Below are positions 28,063-36,601 of a stretch of 64,000 bases of DNA, in pieces. Every line of letters starts with the position of its first letter. Positions within the stretch are counted from its first letter, which is position 1. Both the position numbers and the translations under genes were made by a program. The DNA lies in the NCBI RefSeq assembly GCF_002813295.1, contig NZ_PHUE01000001.1:3968001-4032000 (forward strand), written 5' to 3'. Source of the DNA: Flavobacterium sp. 5. Its GTDB lineage: Bacteria > Bacteroidota > Bacteroidia > Flavobacteriales > Flavobacteriaceae. The notes under the pieces were generated by a model. The model had not been told where the DNA came from. It saw only the letters and a list, made by a program, of their open reading frames with translations, and ran no database searches.

Positions 28063-30315
28063 ATGACAACTACTAAATTACAAACGTTTATTCCTCTTTT
28101 TTATATTGTATGGTCTGATGATTTACTGACTGAAAAAGAGTTTGTGACTTTACAAGGATTTATTGATTCGCAGGATTGGCTTTCGCCAGATGAAAAACAA
28201 CTATTGCTTTCTAAAATAAGTATTTCAAATCCGCCTTCTCGTCAGGATATTGCTGATTGGAAAAGCAAAATTGAGCAGACTATTCAGCAAAATCCTGCCA
28301 TAAAATCTATTTTTGAAATTGCTGTTGCACTTTCAGAAAAAGATGCTTCTATTCAAAAATTAGAAACTTCTTTTGTAAAACTCGAAAATGATTTGGGAAT
28401 TCTAGGAGAAGAAGCCATTAGTAATTTCAAAACAAAAGCAAAAACTTTTACAGTTACACACCAAACGGAGGCTAGTTTTGATATCCAAAAAATAACCGAC
28501 GTTTTAGATGGAAATCAAGCTCCGATTATCAATAAAGTAAAATCCATTATTTCTGGACCTGAATTTAAATTAGAAACCATAACAAATGTTGAAGCATATC
28601 GCCAAAAAGTATACGATTGGTGCAAAATTTTAGCGAAGGAAAACCTAGGGAATATGGCATATCCAAAGCAATACGGAGGCGGTGAAAATCCATCTGATTA
28701 TTTTGCTATTATGGAGACGCTGAGTTATCATGATCTGAGTCTGGTTATCAAATTTGGAGTGCAATTTGGACTTTGGGGAACGAGTGTCATGTCACTTGGA
28801 ACTGAAAAGCATTACATCAAATATTTAAAAGGCATTGGTACTCTGAAAATACCAGGATGTTTTGCGATGACCGAAACACATCACGGTTCTAATGTAAAAG
28901 GATTGGAAACAACTGCGACTTATAATCGCGAAAACCAAACGTTTACGATTCATACGCCACACGAAAAAGCACAAAAAGAATATATTGGAAATGCGGCACT
29001 GCATGGACAAATGGCAACTGTTTTTGCCAAACTGATTATTGCAGGACATGATTATGGTGTGAATGCTTTTATTGTACCGTTACGTGATGAAAACGGTACT
29101 GTTTTAAAAGGGATTACGATTGGAGATTGTGGTCATAAAATGGGACTGAATGGCGTGGATAATGGTACAATTCGTTTTGATAACGTTAATATTCCAAAGG
29201 AAAATATGCTGGATCGTTTTGCTTCGGTAAATGATAAAGGTGAATTCGAAAGCCCTATTCCAAGTGATAACAGACGTTTTTTTACAATGCTAGGAACCTT
29301 GGTAGGAGGCAGAATTGGAATTCCGCGTTCGGCTCTGGCTGCTGCCAAAACAGGACTCACCATTGCCATAAAATACAGTGACCAGCGGAAACAATTTGGA
29401 CCAGAAGAAGGTTCAGAAGTTCCCATTTTGAATTATCGCATGCACCAGCGAAGATTATTAATTCCATTAGCCAAAACATATGCGGTACATTTTGCATTGC
29501 AATATTTAACCAAGCGGTTTTTGAATAAAACGGAAGCAGAAATGCAGGAAATAGAAGCTTTAGCGGCAGGTTTAAAATCGTATTCTACATGGAGTACTAC
29601 GGCAATTTTACAGGAATGTCGTGAAGCTTGTGGCGGAAAAGGCTATTTATCCGAAAACAGAATAGACGCTTTGAAAAATGATACTGAAATTTACACCACT
29701 TTTGAAGGTGATAATACCGTTTTGATGCAGTTAGTAGCCAAAAATCGTTTGTCAGAATTTAGAAAATCATTTGGTGAAATGGGTTCTTTTGGAATTATCA
29801 ATTATGTCTATGAAAATGCCAAATCGGCTGTAGCTCAAAAAAATCCAATCGCAATCCGAAAAACAGACGAAGTACATTTACTGGATAGTGAATTTCATTT
29901 GCAGGCTTTTGAACATAGGGAAAAAACAATTTTAGCTTCGGCTGCCAAGCGTATCAAAAAATTAATTGATAGCGGTATGGATGCCTATGATGCTTTCAAT
30001 GTGGTGCAGCACCAAATGATAGATATGGCTCAAGCGTATTTAGAAAGAGTAGTTTTGGAACAATTCCAAATGGCTATTGCAAGTGTTGAAGATAAAAACA
30101 GCAGAACTATTTTGACTAAACTGTGCCAATTATACGCGCTTTCGCAAATAGAAAAAAACAAAGCTTGGTATTTAGAAGATAATTATATGGAAGCTATAAA
30201 AACAAAAGCTATTCGGACAATTGTTAATCAGCTCTGTTGGGATATTAGACCAGATGCTGTTGCTTTGGTAAATGCTTTTGCTATTCCAGATTCTTGTTTA
30301 GGAGAGTTGGTTTAG
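28063..30315 (+). CDS. Acyl-CoA dehydrogenase/oxidase family protein with extra N-terminal domain
   Basis: This 750-residue protein has an acyl-CoA oxidase-type core from about residue 170: CFAMTETHHGSNVKGLETTA, the FAD-binding region, QFGPEEGSEVPILNYRMHQ, and the GGKGYLSENRIDALKNDTEI stretch with the TFEGDN catalytic region. About 150 residues precede the core, starting with YIVWSDDLLTEKEF, which resembles the TerB-like helical module, and then predicted coiled helix. It oxidises acyl-CoA to enoyl-CoA in fatty-acid breakdown. The gene is single. The N-terminal assignment is weaker than the core. Confidence 0.88.
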   Translation: MTTTKLQTFIPLFYIVWSDDLLTEKEFVTLQGFIDSQDWLSPDEKQLLLSKISISNPPSRQDIADWKSKIEQTIQQNPAIKSIFEIAVALSEKDASIQKLETSFVKLENDLGILGEEAISNFKTKAKTFTVTHQTEASFDIQKITDVLDGNQAPIINKVKSIISGPEFKLETITNVEAYRQKVYDWCKILAKENLGNMAYPKQYGGGENPSDYFAIMETLSYHDLSLVIKFGVQFGLWGTSVMSLGTEKHYIKYLKGIGTLKIPGCFAMTETHHGSNVKGLETTATYNRENQTFTIHTPHEKAQKEYIGNAALHGQMATVFAKLIIAGHDYGVNAFIVPLRDENGTVLKGITIGDCGHKMGLNGVDNGTIRFDNVNIPKENMLDRFASVNDKGEFESPIPSDNRRFFTMLGTLVGGRIGIPRSALAAAKTGLTIAIKYSDQRKQFGPEEGSEVPILNYRMHQRRLLIPLAKTYAVHFALQYLTKRFLNKTEAEMQEIEALAAGLKSYSTWSTTAILQECREACGGKGYLSENRIDALKNDTEIYTTFEGDNTVLMQLVAKNRLSEFRKSFGEMGSFGIINYVYENAKSAVAQKNPIAIRKTDEVHLLDSEFHLQAFEHREKTILASAAKRIKKLIDSGMDAYDAFNVVQHQMIDMAQAYLERVVLEQFQMAIASVEDKNSRTILTKLCQLYALSQIEKNKAWYLEDNYMEAIKTKAIRTIVNQLCWDIRPDAVALVNAFAIPDSCLGELV

Positions 30316-30349
30316 TTTCTTGATATACCTACAACTGTTATTGTAATTT

Positions 30350-30775
30350 TTATTGGTTCAGAATCATTAATATTGCTAATATCCCGATAATTAAACATAA
30401 CGGTGAATAATATTTTGTATCATTTTTGCCAAATTGAGTGTGTTTGATTTTCTTAAAAAAACCCAAATAATTGAATTCTCCAATAGCTCGGACAATAAAA
30501 ATTCCTGCAATAACCCATAATCCATATTTGTCAAGCCAAGTAGGAATCAAGAAGTTTAGAATAGCACCTTTTTGTAAAATAAAAAGACAAATCACTAATA
30601 GTCCAAAAGCAACAATCAAAGTAGGTATAATTCCAGGCATTTGTAGTTTTATGCTATCGTCTTTTGTGGGGAAAACGGCTTGGCTTCCCCAACGCCCGCC
30701 AAATCCCCAATAAAAATGAATTGCTGACAAAAAAGCAAAAATGAGGAATAGAATTGCTGAAATTATAGTTGTCAT
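30350..30775 (-). CDS. Small DUF3995-type membrane protein
   Basis: The 141-residue protein has four hydrophobic segments and the conserved N-terminal stretch HFYWGFGGRWGSQAVFPT with a FY WGF-GG core, which I recognise as the DUF3995 family. It ends with LIIGILAILMILNQ. The function is unknown; members are small inner-membrane proteins. Single gene, converging with the acyl-CoA gene. Confidence 0.75.
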   Translation of the reverse strand: MTTIISAILFLIFAFLSAIHFYWGFGGRWGSQAVFPTKDDSIKLQMPGIIPTLIVAFGLLVICLFILQKGAILNFLIPTWLDKYGLWVIAGIFIVRAIGEFNYLGFFKKIKHTQFGKNDTKYYSPLCLIIGILAILMILNQ

Positions 30776-30901
30776 TATTTGTAATTAATTATTGTTAGTT
30801 TTACATTTTTTGGCTGATTTTAGCTTTTTTCATTATTAAAATTTTTAATTTTTTTGAATTACAAAACAATATTAAATTCAGCCTATAATTTCATTTTAGT
30901 T

Positions 30902-31516
30902 TTATTTTTTTGATTGCCAAAATCGATCTTTGCCTTCTGCTATCCATTCTAGAGACTGATCAATTCGTTTTTGCAGTGTGCCTTCCGTTTTTGCATCTGC
31001 AAGCCAAATGATATAGTTCTTGCGAAATGAAGGCGATTTGCTTTCGAAAATTTCGGTTGCTTTTTTGTCATTTTTTAATGCATCAAGAAATGCTTTTGGC
31101 GCAGTAACTTCAACTGTTGATTTCTCTTTTATAGGTTTAGGTTTTGCAATACTGTTAGCATTTAGTTCCATTGCTTCTCTGATATATGTAACTAATATTT
31201 TCTCGTTGGGCAATTCAGTTATGTCTTTTAATTTGTCCATGTATCCAAACTTTTTTCCTGCTTTTACGCTATCTTGAATGGTTTTATCTTTCATTAATTC
31301 TGCTTTATAAAGACTAAACGAACAATGTTGCTTAAAACCTCCCATCATACACAAATGGTCACCTTTGTATGAATAATGAGGTGTTCCCCATTTTATACTT
31401 TCTTGCACATCAGGACAGGTGCTATATATTATTTCTCTTAAGCGGTTAAGTATAGGCTTTGCAAAATCTGCCATTTTATCGATATAGGCAGTAACTTCTT
31501 TATTGTAATTTTCCAT
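30902..31516 (-). CDS. DUF1801/YdeI-like protein
   Basis: The 204-residue protein has the DUF1801 fold at the N terminus (DVQESIKWGTPHYSYKG, FKQHCSFSLYK) and a YdeI/OmpD-associated tail (FESKSPSFRKNYIIWLADAK). Such proteins are widespread and uncharacterised; structures resemble the SufE/NifU or iron-binding frataxin-like fold, but function here is unknown. It lies near other small genes with no clear operon. Confidence 0.78.
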   Translation of the reverse strand: MENYNKEVTAYIDKMADFAKPILNRLREIIYSTCPDVQESIKWGTPHYSYKGDHLCMMGGFKQHCSFSLYKAELMKDKTIQDSVKAGKKFGYMDKLKDITELPNEKILVTYIREAMELNANSIAKPKPIKEKSTVEVTAPKAFLDALKNDKKATEIFESKSPSFRKNYIIWLADAKTEGTLQKRIDQSLEWIAEGKDRFWQSKK

Positions 31517-31578
31517 TGTATAAGGGATTTAATTTATGGTAAGAAAGACTAAAACTTCTGTTAGCGGTTCGTTATTTT

Positions 31579-32031
31579 TTATTCCACCAACTCTTGATAA
31601 ACTCCTCTTTCAAGTTTTATATTTAGGCGTTGATAAAATTCAGTAGGATTGAAATGTGCTCTTTTGAATTCAGCTTGAATCATTGATTTTGCATTGTCCA
31701 AGTATTCTTGATTCTCCCAAGTCGCGATGGTTAGTATTGTCAAGTTGCCTAATGTGTCAGTTTGTTCAAAGGCTTCTCCGTTTATATAACCTGCAAGTGT
31801 TTTGATAAAAGTTCTGTTATAATTCGCTTTTTGTTTGAACTCATTGACAGAGCTTTTGGGAACATAAAATTTGTCGATAAAATAAACTGTGTTTGTTGTT
31901 GTATCTTGGTTTTCCATTTCGGTTGCATTTGATTTTTTTACGCTAGTTTTTTCTTTTTGTCCATAGATTTTAGATTGTGTAAAGAGCAATACCAGAACTA
32001 TGATAAATGATAAGTTGCAATATGATTTCAT
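31579..32031 (-). CDS. Exported antibiotic-biosynthesis-monooxygenase-like protein
   Basis: I choose the ATG at 32031, which opens a signal peptide (YCNLSFIIVLVLLFTQSKIYGQ); the upstream extension from 32103 is low complexity. The mature part, about 125 residues, has an ABM-type ferredoxin-like fold: VYFIDKFYVPKSSVNEFKQK, ILTIATWENQEYLDNAKSM. ABM proteins are usually cytoplasmic quinone or haem monooxygenases, so an exported one is unusual. It lies just downstream of an AraC gene in the same direction and may be in its operon. Confidence 0.65.
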   Translation of the reverse strand: MKSYCNLSFIIVLVLLFTQSKIYGQKEKTSVKKSNATEMENQDTTTNTVYFIDKFYVPKSSVNEFKQKANYNRTFIKTLAGYINGEAFEQTDTLGNLTILTIATWENQEYLDNAKSMIQAEFKRAHFNPTEFYQRLNIKLERGVYQELVE

Positions 32032-32107
32032 TGTCTTAATTTTTTTGATTATTACTATTGTAAAATTCTCAAAATCAAAAACTAAATCCTTGTAAAAAAT
32101 CATTGAA

Positions 32108-32875
32108 TTACCAAAAGGAATTTATTTTATAAAAATCAGTTGGACTTTGCCCAGTAAATAATTTAAAATCTTTATTAAAATGGGGTTGGTCATAATATCC
32201 AGTTTCAAAAACCCTTTCAAGTAAATTTATATCACCTTGTTTTGCGAGCGAAGATAACTTTACAATTGTCGAATATTTTTTTGGTGTTGTTCCAACAGTT
32301 TTTCTGAACCTTTTTTCAAATGCATCATTACTTATGTATAATGATTTTGCCAGTTCAGTAATTTTCAAACTTCCTTTTGTAGAATTGATTTTGTCAATTG
32401 CTGCTGTTATTAAGTCATCTCTTCCTTTTACTTCTAGTTTTGATAATAGAAAATTTTCGATTATTGAAATTTTTTGTTCAATTCCTTGATTTTCAAATAA
32501 CAGAGATTCAATCTGATGAATTTCTTTCTGATTGAAAAAATTGTCAAGCGAAACCGTTTTTTCGAATAATTCGTGAGCCGGCATTTTTGAAAAAGCAGAA
32601 ATTCCTGTTTCCGTAAATAATATAATAATGGCAGAAGTATTTTCAGAATAATTGATAAGTCTTACAGATTTTCTTAATCCTGAAATTGTAGATGATGGTA
32701 AGGACTCACAATTATTATCGGATATATAACTTATCTGCCCATTAATTCGAAACGAAATTGCAAGAGAAGTCATCGGTAAGACCCTATTTATTATTTCATT
32801 CCCGCTTTCAATAAGTCTGAATGTTTTTATATAAGGTCTTAAAATTACTTTTGGTTTATAGTCTGTAACTTTCAT
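32108..32875 (-). CDS. AraC family transcription regulator
   Basis: The 255-residue protein has a cupin-like N-terminal half (about residues 1-150) and a two-helix-turn-helix C-terminal DNA-binding domain: ITELAKSLYISNDAFEKRF and then FETGYYDQPHFNKDFKLFTGQSP. The second helix-turn-helix is intact, in contrast to the protein at 35672. It is oriented with the ABM gene and diverges from the arsR-type operon at 33156. The ligand is unknown. Confidence 0.85.
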   Translation of the reverse strand: MKVTDYKPKVILRPYIKTFRLIESGNEIINRVLPMTSLAISFRINGQISYISDNNCESLPSSTISGLRKSVRLINYSENTSAIIILFTETGISAFSKMPAHELFEKTVSLDNFFNQKEIHQIESLLFENQGIEQKISIIENFLLSKLEVKGRDDLITAAIDKINSTKGSLKITELAKSLYISNDAFEKRFRKTVGTTPKKYSTIVKLSSLAKQGDINLLERVFETGYYDQPHFNKDFKLFTGQSPTDFYKINSFW

Positions 32876-33090
32876 TATATAAAGGGTTTATAACGTATTG
32901 TAATTTGCAGTGACGCCTAATTCGTGTATATTCCGATATCATAAAAGGCGTCTTTAATATTCAAAAATTAGGGTAACGTTCTATTATTTTGCTAAATTAT
33001 AAATAAATAATTACAAATTATTAAATAGTTTTTTGATTTGTTTGATGTAGAATATTTTAAATCAGATGTTTAAAAAAAACTTCAAAAAAA

Positions 33091-33137
33091 TTGCGAAACC
33101 GAAAAGTTGCATGTATATTTGCAACCAATTGGTTTCG
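33091..33137 (+). promoter_or_regulatory. arsR-type promoter with nested symmetric operator
   Basis: TTG at 33091-33093, 20 bases, then TATATTTG at 33114-33121 make a good promoter. Across it lie two concentric inverted repeats: CGAAACC (33094-33100) with GGTTTCG (33131-33137), and GTTGCA (33106-33111) with TGCAAC (33120-33125). The spacers between the two arms are five bases on each side and both pairs share the same centre at 33115.5, so the operator is symmetric and covers the -7 box. Autoregulation by the ArsR protein is likely. Confidence 0.75.
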
Positions 33138-33155
33138 TAAAAAAAAGAAAAGGAA

Positions 33156-33476
33156 ATGAGGAGAGATATATTTCAGGCGATAGCCGATCCCACAAGGAGA
33201 GCAATTATTACGCTCATTGCATTACAGGCTATGACGCCAAATGCGATTGCAGAACATTTTGATACAACACGACAGGCAGTTTCAAAACATTTAAAAATAT
33301 TAGCAGAATGCGAGCTGGTAAAACAAGAACAGCAAGGACGAGAAATTTATTATAGTCTTGAAATAGACAAAATGAAGGAAATAGACAAATGGTTGGAGCA
33401 ATTCAAAAAGATTTGGGAAACTCGTTTTAACCAATTGGATGATTTATTATTAACAATTAAAAACACGAAAAAGTGA
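33156..33476 (+). CDS. ArsR family repressor
   Basis: The 106-residue protein is a winged helix regulator: IADPTRRAIITLIALQAMTP at the start, with the recognition helix in TTRQAVSKHLKILAECELVK and the wing REIYYSLEIDKM. There are no metal-binding Cys pairs of the ELCVCDL type, so it is probably of the SRPBCC-associated ArsR class. Its stop and the next ATG overlap as TGATG. It heads a four-gene operon and probably represses its own promoter. Confidence 0.9.
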   Translation: MRRDIFQAIADPTRRAIITLIALQAMTPNAIAEHFDTTRQAVSKHLKILAECELVKQEQQGREIYYSLEIDKMKEIDKWLEQFKKIWETRFNQLDDLLLTIKNTKK

Positions 33477-33976
33477 TGAACAGCAATTTACAATTCGACT
33501 TTCTTGTAGACAAGGAGAAGAATACGATTACAGTAAGAAGAGAATTCCTTGCCGACCAACAATTAGTTTGGGATTGTTATACAAAAAAGGAACTCCTGGA
33601 TCAATGGTTTGCACCAAAACCACTAACGACCAAAACCAAAGTAATGGACTTTAGTAATGGTGGTCAATGGCATTATGCAATGATAGAACCTAATGGAACT
33701 GAATATTGGGGTTTGACTACCTATCTTGAAATAAAGCCAATTGAATATTACAAAGCATTAGATGCATTTTGTAATGAAGCTGGGGAAATTAATTCTGATT
33801 TTCCACAGGCAAAGTGGCTGGTTAGCTTTGCAAGTAAAAAAGAAAACACAGTTGTTGAAACTATTGTTACCTACGATTCACTTCAAGATTTAGAAGCAGT
33901 GATCCAAATGGGAATGAAAGACGGATTGACTTCAACACTTGAAAGATTAGACGATTTATTATTAACTTTAAAATAA
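33476..33976 (+). CDS. SRPBCC (AHSA1-type) protein 1
   Basis: The 166-residue START-like protein has VRREFLADQQLVWDCYTKKELLDQWFAP, then the beta-strand GGQWHYAMIEPNGTEYWGL and the C-terminal helix IQMGMKDGLTSTLERLDDLL. I place the start at the ATG overlapping the arsR stop, not the GTG at 33473. AHSA1-type proteins bind hydrophobic ligands or chaperone clients. It is paralogous to the next gene (about one third identical by eye). Confidence 0.85.
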   Translation: MNSNLQFDFLVDKEKNTITVRREFLADQQLVWDCYTKKELLDQWFAPKPLTTKTKVMDFSNGGQWHYAMIEPNGTEYWGLTTYLEIKPIEYYKALDAFCNEAGEINSDFPQAKWLVSFASKKENTVVETIVTYDSLQDLEAVIQMGMKDGLTSTLERLDDLLLTLK

Positions 33977-33981
33977 AAGTA

Positions 33982-34479
33982 ATGAATACTAATCTGACAT
34001 TCGATTTTACTGTGAACAAAGAAACGAATACAGTTCATGTAAAAAAAGAATTCGCAGCTGGTTTGGCGTTGGTTTGGGACGCTTATACCAAACCAGAATT
34101 GCTTGATCAATGGTGGGGGCCAAAACCTTGGTTTACCAAAACCAAATCAATGGAATTCATAGAAGGTGGGCGAAGGTTATATGCTATGTGTGGACCAGAA
34201 GGGCAAGAACATTGGGCATTGGCCGATTTTACTTCTATCTCTCCTAAAACTAATTTTAAGTTTTTGAGTGGTTTTTGTGATAAAGACGGTAATATAAATA
34301 AAGAAATGCCACGTTCTGTGTGGAATATTGATTTTGTTGATAAAGAAAATACTACTTTTGTAGATATTGCGATTAAACACGAAACATTAGCCAATTTGGA
34401 ACAACTACTTGTTATGGGCTTCAAAGAAGGATTTACCATAGCTTTAAATGGATTGGATAAATTATTTGCTAACACTTAA
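33982..34479 (+). CDS. SRPBCC (AHSA1-type) protein 2
   Basis: The 165-residue protein has the same fold and layout as its upstream neighbour: VKKEFAAGLALVWDAYTKPELLDQWWGPKP and MGFKEGFTIALNGLDKLF. Five bases separate the genes. A tandem pair with ArsR upstream and DoxX downstream is a recurrent arrangement in Bacteroidota. It could handle a hydrophobic or oxidised compound, but there is no direct evidence. Confidence 0.85.
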   Translation: MNTNLTFDFTVNKETNTVHVKKEFAAGLALVWDAYTKPELLDQWWGPKPWFTKTKSMEFIEGGRRLYAMCGPEGQEHWALADFTSISPKTNFKFLSGFCDKDGNINKEMPRSVWNIDFVDKENTTFVDIAIKHETLANLEQLLVMGFKEGFTIALNGLDKLFANT

Positions 34480-34492
34480 AAATCAGATACTA

Positions 34493-34870
34493 ATGAAAAA
34501 CAAAATCTTCTTCGTTTTGAGTCTTTTATTCGGACTTCTATTTATCAATGCAGGACTCAACAAGTTCTTTTATTATATGCCAATGCCAGCGAATTTGCCT
34601 GAAAAAATGCAAAAAGCAATGGCTGCATTTACCGAAATAGGTTGGATTATGCCACTTACTGGTGCGGTCGAAGTTTTGGGAGGATTGTTAATTATCATTC
34701 CAAAGACTAGAGCATTAGGAGCTATCATGATATTACCAGTTATGGTTGGAATTCTTTTAACGAATATTGTGCAGGACACTAGCGGTTTGCCTTTTGCTGC
34801 GGTCTTATTTATTATTTTGATTTCAATAATGCTTCAAAATAAAGAAAAGTATTCGCCTTTGTTTAAATAG
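34493..34870 (+). CDS. DoxX-like membrane protein
   Basis: The ATG at 34493 opens the hydrophobic segment KIFFVLSLLFGLLFINAGLNK, so I choose it; the product has 125 residues and four membrane segments. The family signature GAVEVLGGLLIIIPKTRALGA near residue 60 is the DoxX/SURF4-type motif. It is likely the last gene of the arsR operon. It may couple quinone or redox state to the operon, but no function is established. Confidence 0.82.
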   Translation: MKNKIFFVLSLLFGLLFINAGLNKFFYYMPMPANLPEKMQKAMAAFTEIGWIMPLTGAVEVLGGLLIIIPKTRALGAIMILPVMVGILLTNIVQDTSGLPFAAVLFIILISIMLQNKEKYSPLFK

Positions 34871-34894
34871 AAATCAATTTAAAAATGCCATAAG

Positions 34895-34932
34895 AAAGCC
34901 CTAAACATTATAAAAAATGTTTAGGGCTTTTT
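34895..34932 (+). terminator. Terminator after the arsR operon
   Basis: A 15-bp perfect stem AAAGCCCTAAACATT / AATGTTTAGGGCTTT with a six-base loop and a T-run. Its core equals those at 26901 and 50760. Confidence 0.9.
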
Positions 34933-35078
34933 ATTTTATTGACTACCAATGTGAAAATTATATAATTAATTCTAAAAGTTTTATAAAATAGTAAAATAGG
35001 GGATTTATAAATTTGGAATATCATTAAAACGCAAGTTGAAATTAGTAAAATGCATTTTATAATTTAAAATAAAGTAGT

Positions 35079-35261
35079 ATGCCTTGGTCCTATAAAGATT
35101 ATCCGCCAGCGATGAAAAATCTTCCAACCAAAGTTCGTCACAAAGCTATTGAAATAGCCAATGCAATATTAGTAGATGGAAAATTGGACGAAGGTGCTGC
35201 TATAGCTATCGGTATTAGCAAAGCTAATGACGTGATGACTGATGGAACAAAGAAAAAGTGA
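35079..35261 (+). CDS. YdaT-like small protein
   Basis: The 60-residue protein has MPWSYKDYPPAMKNLPTKVR, then AIEIANAILVDGKLDEGAAI, a pattern I recognise from small YdaT/DUF2188-related stress proteins of Gram-positives and Bacteroidota. It is basic at the C terminus and may be a histone-like or general stress protein. The name rests on memory of that pattern, not on a search. Confidence 0.6.
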   Translation: MPWSYKDYPPAMKNLPTKVRHKAIEIANAILVDGKLDEGAAIAIGISKANDVMTDGTKKK

Positions 35262-35293
35262 TTTCAAAAAATAAATTCTAAAATAAATCTAAA

Positions 35294-35467
35294 AGATATG
35301 GGGGGTATCTATGATTAATTGCATCTAGGAATTTATGAATTGAAATGGCTAAATACCATCAATAATCAAAGCCAAGTAGGTATGGCTTTGATTAGGATGC
35401 AAAATGATGACTTGTACTTAACAAGTCAATAAAAAAGGGTTAGAGTATTATATTCTAACCCTTTTTA
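35294..35467 (+). ncRNA. Candidate structured RNA with intrinsic terminator
   Basis: This 410-bp gap (35262-35671) has no gene but a run of hairpins: AGATA/TATCT with a G6 loop (35294-35310); TTGCATC (35319-35325) with GATGCAA (35396-35402), which encloses ATGG/CCAT (35345-35359) and an 11-bp stem TAATCAAAGCC/GGCTTTGATTA (35363-35394); GACTTGT/ACAAGTC (35409-35427); and a 13-bp terminator stem (35432-35444 with 35453-35465) ending in a T-run. No TAnnTTTG box is obvious, so it may be a processed 3' end of the small upstream gene. Confidence 0.45.
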
Positions 35468-35671
35468 CTATTAAAAATTTTAAGTAATCGAATTGTTGAG
35501 ATTTGGTTTGTACTAAAATTATAAAAATTATGAAACTTTATACAAAAATTATATAACGCTATTTGTGAGTGTATTACGAAATTTGAATATGTCAAAAATG
35601 AAAAATAAAATCATTTTATAATTCCTTTTAAGAGTGAAAAAAACTGAGATCTATTCTAAAATCCATTAAAA

Positions 35672-36538
35672 ATGAAAAGTATATACTTGAAGGCTGGAAA
35701 AACACAAGATGTTTTTAATGATTTGAAAGATAATTTCAATGGTATATTAACACTATGTAATGATGAATTCAATTTGGTAGTAGAGTCTTACTTTGCCAGA
35801 GGAAACATTAAGGGAATAACATTTCCTGATGGAATGACCTTTCTAGAATTTGATATGATTTTTCATGATGATGTTAGACTAAGTATGGAATTATTGAAAA
35901 CATCACCTATTTTCTTTGCATACTGTTCTCAAGGAACTATTCAACATAGTTTTGGTGAGCAAGGGGAAAGAAAAAGCATTAAGAAACAGCATACAGGTAT
36001 TCTTAAGAGTGCATCTAGTGTTAATAGTATACTACATTTTGCAAAACATACTCCGACTAAATTTTATGTAATTGAAATAGGTATTGATGTTGTTAATAGT
36101 CAAAATGCAGAATTAATTAAGAAATTAAAAAATACATTTTTCCAAACAAAAGAGAATTATTTGGATATAAGCTATCAAAGTCTAAAAATCACTCAGAAAA
36201 TTGAAGAATTGAATATGTTGATTCAAAAAGGTAATGTTGGGAAATTATTAAAAAATCAAATCCTGGAGGATATTATAGAATTGGAAATAGGGAAAAATAC
36301 GGATGTATTTACTGAAGTAGCGCAGAGAATAAACTCTTTTAGATTAAAACAAATTGATGAAATAGAAAGAGTATTAAATTTTGTTATAGATGTTACTTTT
36401 GAATTATTCACCAGTGATTTTATTATCCAAAAAGCAAGATTATTTGTAAATAATATGCAAAAAGAATTCAAATTGATATTTAATAGAACAGTACATCATT
36501 TTCTAATTTATTTCAGAATTGAAAGAGGAAGAATTTAA
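35672..36538 (+). CDS. AraC-like protein truncated after the first helix-turn-helix
   Basis: The 288-residue protein has an N-terminal ligand-type domain (residues about 1-190) of the kind seen in Flavobacterium AraC regulators (FFAYCSQGTIQHSFG). Near the end comes NNMQKEFKLIFNRTVHHFL, matching the first helix-turn-helix stretch. The stop follows directly after RIERGRI. The second helix-turn-helix (usually some 45 more residues) is missing, and I find no continuation in another frame before the terminator at 36575. It may be a DNA-binding-impaired regulator, a ligand-binding protein, or a decaying gene. Confidence 0.7.
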   Translation: MKSIYLKAGKTQDVFNDLKDNFNGILTLCNDEFNLVVESYFARGNIKGITFPDGMTFLEFDMIFHDDVRLSMELLKTSPIFFAYCSQGTIQHSFGEQGERKSIKKQHTGILKSASSVNSILHFAKHTPTKFYVIEIGIDVVNSQNAELIKKLKNTFFQTKENYLDISYQSLKITQKIEELNMLIQKGNVGKLLKNQILEDIIELEIGKNTDVFTEVAQRINSFRLKQIDEIERVLNFVIDVTFELFTSDFIIQKARLFVNNMQKEFKLIFNRTVHHFLIYFRIERGRI

Positions 36539-36574
36539 TTTGAGTTAGCTGGAACAGCACGAAATATATAGAGA

Positions 36575-36601
36575 AAACAGCTTCTTCAAGCTGTTTTTTT
36601 A
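36575..36601 (+). terminator. Terminator after the truncated AraC gene
   Basis: AAACAGCTT (36575-36583), loop CTTC, AAGCTGTTT (36588-36596) and a T-run. Confidence 0.85.

Noticed and set aside
35294..35467. The hairpin cluster as 6S, SRP or tmRNA
   Set aside because: The lengths, closing stems and conserved loops of those RNAs do not fit; no GGAA-type SRP loop or tRNA-like end is visible.
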